Assembly (NCBI GenBank): GCA_023259685.1
Contig: JALRGP010000034.1
Coordinates: 1 to 9,598, forward strand
DNA length: 9,598 bases
Reading direction: 5' to 3'
Source of the DNA: Alphaproteobacteria bacterium
Lineage (GTDB): Bacteria; Pseudomonadota; Alphaproteobacteria; JALRGP01
A model generated the notes under the pieces. The model made no database searches, was not told the DNA's origin, and saw only the letters and a program-made list of their open reading frames with translations. Each line of letters starts with the position of its first letter. Position 1 is the stretch's first letter. The position numbers and the translations under genes were made by a program. Positions 1 to 6,800 of the stretch are shown one piece after another.

Positions 1-1
1 G

Positions 2-539
2 GATAAGCAAAAAATGCATATGTTGCTTGTATTTTCTGGCTCTGTATCAACATGGATAGAAGACAATATTTTAAAAAGTACTGCCTTTTTTGGACGCAAT
101 TGCAGACGGTGCCTTTCATCACATGCCACTGGGTGCTATGCCTGGGTTTGATACGCACATGGGGTTGCAACTCGAAACATTACTTCTGCAAAACCGTTCT
201 TTATTACTTGAAAAACTTGGTGTTTCACCTGTAGATATTGTGTGTCAGGGACCTCATAGGCAAACCACAACGGTCTCACAACAAGGATGTCAAATCGATT
301 ATCTTATCCAGACCAAAACAAACACTTTGTTTATTTGTGAATTTAAATTCACAAAACGTGAAATTGGTAGCGATATTGTGAATGATATGCAAGAAAAAGT
401 ATCAAGATTAAAAACTCCAAAAGGATTTGGGAAAATACCAGTGCTGTGTCATTTAAGTGGCGTCACAACGTCCGTTGCTACAAGCTCTTATTTTTATCGC
501 ATTATTGATATTGGGGATTTTTTAGAAGCTGAAAAATAA
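2..539 (+). pseudogene. AAA-family ATPase with C-terminal PD-(D/E)XK-like domain, internally deleted and frameshifted remnant
   Basis: Two pieces of one family lie in different frames. Piece one, open from the left edge in the frame of position 2, reads LLVFSGSVSTWIEDNIL and then TAFFGR; this resembles the GSVS-WIE-NIL...FGR segment after the Walker B region in these ATPases. It loses homology at about position 97 and stops at TGA 149-151. Piece two, in the frame of position 90, reads GAFHHMPLGAMPGFDTHMG and later GCQIDYLIQTKTNTLFICEF, followed by K, ending at TAA 537-539. It matches the family C-terminus, with a plausible nuclease-fold D and E-x-K (GCQID...CEFKF). In intact relatives, as I remember them, roughly 150-200 residues (rest of the ATPase module and a winged-helix region) separate the two pieces. 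An in-frame TAA at 72-74 closes piece two just upstream. The gene therefore looks dead through an internal deletion with a frame change. The N-terminal P-loop lies outside the window. Family from recalled motifs: fairly sure; exact subfamily: unsure. Confidence 0.8.
90..104 (+). other. Deletion/frameshift junction in the ATPase remnant
   Basis: Homology to the family passes from the frame of position 2 (ending ...FFGR, about position 97) to the frame of position 90 (starting near ...AIADGAF) within about 15 bases. The 8-bp perfect palindrome GCAATTGC (96-103) sits at the join. The missing middle of the protein and the frame change are both explained by one deletion here. The exact endpoints cannot be set without an intact homologue. 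Confidence 0.6.
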
Positions 540-593
540 AATTAAAATAATAGAGATATATCAATCAAATTTTTGAGATTTTTTATTAATATG

Positions 594-622
594 TTAATTT
601 TTGTTATGTAGAAACATAAAAT
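594..622 (+). promoter_or_regulatory. Weak candidate promoter upstream of the giant exoprotein gene
   Basis: TAAAAT (617-622) matches five of six bases of a sigma-70 -10 box and lies 17 bp after TTAATT (594-599), which matches only three of six bases of a -35 box. The 5' UTR would be about 135 nt and would contain the inverted repeat. Background AT richness makes this a low-confidence call. Confidence 0.15.
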
Positions 623-644
623 TTTCAATACAAAAAATAATACA

Positions 645-696
645 AATATCACTATAAAAATATGAATTTATATATGAAAATTTTTATAGTGATGTT
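645..696. repeat. Inverted repeat (possible RNA stem-loop) in the leader region
   Basis: ATCACTATAAAAAT (648-661) and ATTTTTATAGTGAT (680-693) are perfect 14-bp complements around an 18-nt loop. The stem extends to 17 pairs (645-661 with 680-696) with one G-T wobble. A second, outer pair of 9-bp arms surrounds it: ATACAAAAA (628-636) and TTTTTGTAT (711-719). The right arm can pair instead with AATCAC just downstream (GTGAT 689-693 with ATCAC 706-710), so two exclusive folds are possible. It is not a classical terminator: the stem is AT-only at its top and no T-run follows. It could be an operator, an mRNA stability element or the relic of a small mobile repeat. Confidence 0.65.
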
Positions 697-751
697 AAAA
701 ATAAAATCACTTTTTGTATATTTACAATGGCAGCAATGCTAAAAAAATAAA

Positions 752-757
752 AAGGAG
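752..757 (+). promoter_or_regulatory. Ribosome binding site of the giant exoprotein gene
   Basis: AAGGAG lies 7 nt before ATG 765. This strong Shine-Dalgarno fixes the start. The next in-frame stop upstream is TAA 702-704, and the only alternative start between them, TTG 714, has no such site and would spoil the signal peptide. Confidence 0.9.
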
Positions 758-764
758 TAAAAGA

Positions 765-839
765 ATGAGAAATTTTTTAAAACGTTTGTTTATAGGATGG
801 TATATTACTTTGAGTATCGCGGAGCCATTGGTATACGCA
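765..839 (+). other. Sec-type signal peptide of the giant exoprotein
   Basis: Residues 1-25. The charged n-region MRNFLKR is followed by a hydrophobic core (LFIGWYITLSIA) and a V-Y-A cleavage site before A26-R27. It is of ordinary length, without the extended signal-peptide region that many very large TPS or autotransporter exoproteins carry. It directs export across the inner membrane; the outer-membrane step is not shown by the sequence. Confidence 0.85.
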
Positions 840-3800
840 GCGCGTCTAAAAATAGACATTGACGATTATAAAATCAAAGCTTTTTTAGTTCATGAACAAG
901 AACAAAAAGACATACCTTTTTTACCAAATAAAAATACTTTTCAAAAGCGTGGAGTAGTATCTTTAGAAGGAATTATGAGCTCTCTTGCCCTTCAAGGACA
1001 TCATTATGATCATGTTGAAATCGATAGCAAGCGCCCTTTGATCTTAAAGGACTGTCATATAGATCAAATTTTTTTAAGTCCTTCTTCTCAGTTGTTTTTC
1101 ACAGAAACTAACAATTTTGCAAAGGCAAATTTAAATGTTCAAAAAGCTCAGATTCAAAAAAATTCTCACGCTAATATCGCACAGTGTTTAAATGGAATTG
1201 AAGATTTTACAAATTATGGAATTTTAGATGGATCAAACGGTGCTTTAATCAGTTCTCATGAAATGAGAAACATGGGCATTATACAAAATTCAATTTTTTT
1301 AAAACACTATCTTTTCCAAAATCACAAAGAGGTTATGTCAGAATTTTTAAAATGTGATATTGGTATTTTAAGGAATAAGGGGCGTATTGAATCCCAGGAA
1401 ATTCAGGGAGTTATTAAAGAGTTAATCAATCATAAAAATGCTGTTGTTCGTTTTGATCAAGGACCATTAAAAATTTCGAAAAACGTACAAAATTTTGGTC
1501 TTATGACATTAGATGTTTTAAGAGGAAAATGTTTATTTGATAACTTTGATATTTTACATATTCAAACAGTTGCCAATAATCATATGATCAATCATCCATC
1601 TGGAGAGATATTATCCAGACATCTGCACATTAAAAGTGATAATAAGCATTTTTTAAATTTAGGTGTCATGACTGTTCAAAACGGATACGTTGAAAATATT
1701 TTAACCAATGATTCTTCAATTTATTATTTTGATAACCAAAATACTTTGAGTATTGTTGGCGATTGTTTTCATATCGAGAGGCTATTAATAAATTTTGGTA
1801 AAATTACGGGAAAAAATTTAGAAACATCCAATAGTTTTCATAACAAAGAGGCAGGCTGTATTCATTTAGAAAATTTGGATTCTCATCAGCTACTCAATGA
1901 CGGGAAAATTGATGTTAAAATTGCAAAAATCAAAACATTTTTAAATAATAAAGAGGCAAGATGTGAGAATTTAACTGCCAATTTTTTAACAAATCATAGA
2001 GATTCAGTATTAGAAGCAACTACATTAAGTTCTAAAGAGCATATTCAAAATCAAGGATCTATAGTTTCAGAACAAATTGATTTTCATCTACTAGAAAATC
2101 ATAATTCTATCAAAAATAACCACTTAGTTTTAACAGGACACGTTCTTAACAATACTCACGCTATTGAAGCACCGTTTTTAAAAGCAAAGATTGATGAACT
2201 TATAAATAGCAATATCATTAAAACTCGATTTGGTTCCTTTGATATAGGAAGATTTCATAATACAATTACAGGAAATTTTAGGAGCCCTTTGAGCACTCTT
2301 ACACTTTCTATACAAGGTGTGAATGACGGTCAAATGTCAATAAAAAAGATTTGTGGCGATGGCGTTTTTACAAATAATCAAGATATTCAAACAGAAATTA
2401 TTGGTATTTTCTTTTTCAAAAATCAGAATAATTTAAAAAATAAGAAAAAAATAACACTTCTTGAAAGTTTAAAACGCTTAGACAATACAGGATACATGAG
2501 CGCAAAAGATTTAACTATCAATGGCAAAGATACAGTTGTTTATAACAGTGGCGATACTCATGTTTCAGAAATGGAATCTTATGGCAGTGTCATCAATACT
2601 AAGAATTGGAATAGTGAGAAAATCGTTTTGTTCGGATCTTTTATTAATCAAGAGCAAGGCCATTTTCACGTTCAATCTTTATATGGAGAAGGGATTATTT
2701 TTAATACTGGATTTTTCAGGGTAAAAAAATGTCATTTTTCATCACTAGAAAATAATGGAATCATTCATCCAAATATTCAAAAAATGAGTGGAAAGTCTTT
2801 TCAAAATGGCTTTCAAGGACGTGTAAAAGGAAAACGTCTTTTAATGGACATTAATGCTTTTGACAATTTGGGCTATTTTTCTTCAAAAAAATTATTTCTT
2901 CAAGGCCCTGGCGTCAATCAAGGATTTTTGGATGTGTTGACCTTAAACGGAAAAGGAAACTTTGTGAATGAAGGAGAATGTCATGCTAATGTATTGAGCT
3001 TGAATACGTTTATTAATCAAGAAAATGGTGTGTTATCGAGCCAAACAGCTCATGTGTCAACTGTTGTGAATCAAGGAAAATGGTACGGAACAAGCCTTGT
3101 CCAAGGTAACACATTTGAGAATAGTGGGTTTATGAAACACCAAAATCTCCTTTTCCAGAAAATCCTTAACAGCGGTGATTTGAGCGCAACTTCTATGACT
3201 ATGAATACCATTGAAAATTTTCCTTCTGGAAAAGTGAGAACTGATACCTTAGATGTTTCTATGAATTTTCAAAATGATAACGTCATGACTATTGAAAAAT
3301 TTGCATATTTTTCAGGTTTTTTCAAAAATCGTGCCATTTTATTTTTAAAAAGTGCTGATTTTTCTAAGATCAATAAGTTTCAACAAAATGGAGAGATATT
3401 TGTAAAATCAGGAAATATTCAACTTCCTCCTCAAGGTATTACAAACGAAGGTATGTGGGAAATATCCGATTCAAATATTTTAGGTGGAACTTTTGTGAAT
3501 GAGAATATACTTCAAGGATCTAAGGCAAATTTTTCTTCCCTTTCAAACAACCGTACCGTGAGATTTGAGCATTTAGAGTCTTCCGATTTTAAAAATAAAG
3601 AACCAGGAACATTTAAAGGAGAATCTTTTGATGGAAACTTTGTCAATGATGGACAGATGCATATCAAAAGACTTAAAGGATCAGGGACAAACAATGGAGA
3701 TCTTACAGTTGATGAGTCTATTGATTCTTCTGCTGCAATGACAAATACAAAGAACATTTATTTTTTTGGATTACTCACCCAAGTGCCAATGAAAATTCAA

Positions 3801-6800
3801 AATAGTGGAACATTTTTTTTATCAAATAAAAAAAAGGCTTTTCGTGGCGGGGGAGATATTACATTATTTCATAAAGATGGCATAGATTATTTAATTGCCA
3901 GTTCATCCATTACACTTTTAGGATCTTGGGATCAATCTGACATTGCGGCAGGGTCTGTCAATTTAGAAAGCCATGCCATTGATACAATTTTACGCGCACA
4001 ATTTATCATGCCTTCAAAAGGAGTTTTACTTAAAAATGTGAAAGCCTTTGGTGATATAAGAGGCAATGAATCTTTTATATTTGACAATCTACAGATAGAA
4101 GCAGGAGTCCTTAAAACTTCTCACGTATTAAAAGGAACTTACCTAACCGCTCCCAAAATAGATGTCGACAAAACAGGTAAAGTCATAGCGGAGAAAATTG
4201 AAGTAAAAGACATGATCAATGAAGGAGAGATCCGTACCAAAATATTTAAAGGATCAGGAACAAACAATGGAGATCTTACAATTTATGAGTCTATCGATTC
4301 TCCTGCTGCAATGACAAATAGAAAAAATTTATTCTTCTTAGGTAAAATAACAAGCCAAGGGTGGTCAGTTAATAATACTGGGGATATTCACCTGAATAAA
4401 AGCTCTATTATTTTTAGAGGTGGCGGAAAAATGACCTTTTTAGAAAGGGACGCTAAAGTCTATGTAACTCATACAGAAGCACTCACATTAGAAGGCGTAT
4501 GGTCTGATTTTGTAATGACCTCTAGTGCGCCTTTGACGATTGGTGGAGGCTTCAAAAATGGATCAATGACAAGTCCTGTTATTAAAAATTTTAAAAAAAC
4601 TCACCTTGATACGATCACCATGACTGGAAAAAATGTTTTTTCTGAAAATGTGACGTTTCGACGTCTATCTTTACAAGGAGACTCACTTCATGTTTTAAAG
4701 AGATTAGAAGGTGTTAATCTGAGGCTTTTTGTACCAACCGACATAGACGCAGGTGCTTTTTTATCTTCTGATGTCATTGAAGGTCCAGGAGAAATTCGAA
4801 ACCAAGGAGACCTTCACGCAAAGTCTTTGAATACAAAACTCACTAATGCAAAAACTGCACGGGCACAAGTGGAAGAGATCACATCTTTTGTGACAAATCA
4901 TGGAGATTTGAAAGTCAATGATTTGTTAGGAGAGACAGAAAATCACGGAAATTTAACTGTGCTGAATAAAACAAAAAACCAAAATCTGAGAAATACGCAT
5001 GTATTAAAGCTTCCATCTCAAGGTGGCGACATGACTATTGAAAACCATGAAAAAGGACAAGTACTATTTAAAGATGTGCAATTCCAAGGAGGCGGAAAAC
5101 TTCATTTAGAAAAAAAAGATCACACCTATCGGATCAGCAGTAGCAGCCCTTTAATTGTATTTGGGACATTAACAGAAAAAACAGAAATCAAAGGCCACAT
5201 TTACACACCAGAAGGATTAGACTTTTCAGATCTTTTTATTCAAGGATCATTAAAAACATCTGGGGATATGAGGGGTAACCATTTATCTGTAGATGAGTTT
5301 TACATAGATAAGGGAAACGTCAATATCGTTAATGAGCTCAACGTTCATAACAAATTAGCTATTGAAAAACCTGCAATCATGCATGTCAAAAATGCACGAC
5401 TTCAAACAGCCATTATTTCTCAAAAAGGAACCTTTCACGGATCAGGCGGACAAATTGCTTTGCCAAAGCAAACTGATAATCATGGGATTATGTCTTTTGA
5501 AAAATCGACAATTAATGGTGGTACGTTCATTAACAATGAACATTTACAAATACAATCTACTGATGTCAATGTAGAGGTCCGCAATCAAAAAAATATGATT
5601 TTAGCACCAGGGCAGTATAAATATCCTATTATCAATCATTCAAAAGCCACATTACTTAGTGATAATTTTTCAATCAATACGGTGTCATTAACTTCAAGCT
5701 ATATTAAAAATTTTTTAAGTAATAATGATTCAGAAATTGAATCCAGTCATGATCTTTTTGTTCCTTATGATATAGATGGACGAATTAGAAGCCAAAAGAA
5801 TATCCATTCAATGTTTTATGGCGGTCAACACGATATCAATTTTTATAAAGAACTAAATAAATTTTTTCAAAAGCATACTGATCAAGATTTCATTGATTTT
5901 TATCATTTTTTACAAAATCATAAACAGAAATATGAATCGACCTATCCTTTAAAAATTGAACCAATGAATATAGGATTTTTAACACAAAATCATCATTTAA
6001 ATTTACAAATTATTATGGGACAAGCAGGAAAAAGCAATAGGAATTTATTAAAATGGATGATTAAGAATTATTATGATCTGCCAAGGGAAATTTACCAAAT
6101 TTTTCAAAATTTTTACAACTTTTTAAAACAAACAAACTATACCCAAAAATCACATATTCCTTTACGTATCAAAGAACTAGAAGAGAAAAAAACTAATTTT
6201 AATACTCTTAAACAGTCTCAGCAAAATTTGAAATATCTTATTCAATCTTCTAACTTTTCATCTAGAGAAAACGTTTTAGCTCTTTCAAAAAAAATATTTA
6301 GCGTACCAAATGACAGCACACTCTATCAGATACTCTTTCAACCTTTTAATAGACATTTTCCCCAGTTTCCAAACGATAAATTTATACCAGGTTTAATGAT
6401 GCAATCTTATTTAAAAGGTTATCCCATAGAACGCCAAATCGAAGATTATAAACAAAATATTTTTGATGAGTTCCAACATAAACTTAGTCATTTATCTCTG
6501 GACAACCCTTACATTTACGAGAACCAAAGACAAGAACTTAAGATGTACTACTGGAATAAGATTGTATCCTCTCAAATTGATAGCGATGTTTTAATGAATT
6601 TAAATCAAAAGTGGTGCGCTGGGGAATTTATTTGTATATCAGGACAAGTTGGGCAATTTGATAAAAACATTGAACTTCTTTATCCCCTCAAATTAAATCT
6701 TGATCTATTTGAAGCAAAAAACATAATTTTTAGAACAAAATTTCCTCTACAGATTAAGGCAGATAGTGGCATTGAATTTTTAAAAACACATTTTCAAGGT

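Larger units (their letters stand above)
540..764. other. AT-rich intergenic spacer and leader of the giant exoprotein gene
   Basis: No gene is seen here. The spacer is very poor in G+C. It holds a T-run (579-584) after a weak short hairpin, which could be a poor terminator for the remnant gene; a small TTATGT/ACATAA hairpin with a 4-nt loop (604-619); a weak promoter-like pair (TTAATT at 594-599, TAAAAT at 617-622, spacing 17); the nested inverted repeat described separately; and the Shine-Dalgarno of the next gene. In DNA this AT-rich, promoter-like hexamers arise easily, so the promoter guess is weak. Confidence 0.6.
942..5774 (+). repeat. Degenerate beta-solenoid-like repeat region of the giant exoprotein
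   Basis: About residues 60-1670. Short strands of alternating hydrophobic residues are separated by turns such as F-x-N-x-G, NQG, NNG, NHG, NEG and NSG, at irregular spacing of roughly 18-25 residues. Examples are DFTNYGILDGSNG, VQNFGLMTL, FVNEGECHA, VVNQGKWYG and VTNHGDLKV. This pattern fits a right-handed beta-helix rod like the FHA-1 part of FhaB/CdiA, although the repeats are more degenerate than classical haemagglutinin repeats. The region is AT-rich and holds scattered single cysteines (for example KDCHID, AQCLNG, KKCHFS). The fold is inferred from sequence pattern alone. Confidence 0.65.

Noticed and set aside
52..234. 60-codon ATG ORF overlapping the ATPase remnant
   Set aside because: Its product resembles nothing and it lies across both ATPase pieces in the third frame; the ATPase homology explains this DNA.
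561..586. Rho-independent terminator after the ATPase remnant
   Set aside because: The TCAAA/TTTGA stem is only 4-5 AT-rich pairs with a loop too small; the T-run alone is not enough in such AT-rich DNA.
727..750. Tiny ORF MAAMLKK ending just before the Shine-Dalgarno, as a leader peptide
   Set aside because: It has no ribosome binding site of its own and no attenuator-type codon run; a 7-codon frame in such DNA is expected by chance.
2521..2724. 67-codon ORF in another frame of the giant gene
   Set aside because: It lies wholly inside the long frame, has no ribosome binding site and no recognisable product.
3512..3757. Minus-strand 81-codon ORF
   Set aside because: Antisense shadow of the repeat-coding region, with no family resemblance.
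765..5774. CRISPR-like or tandem DNA repeats in the solenoid region
   Set aside because: Apart from the 75-bp pair, repeats are seen only as degenerate protein patterns; there are no regularly spaced identical DNA units.
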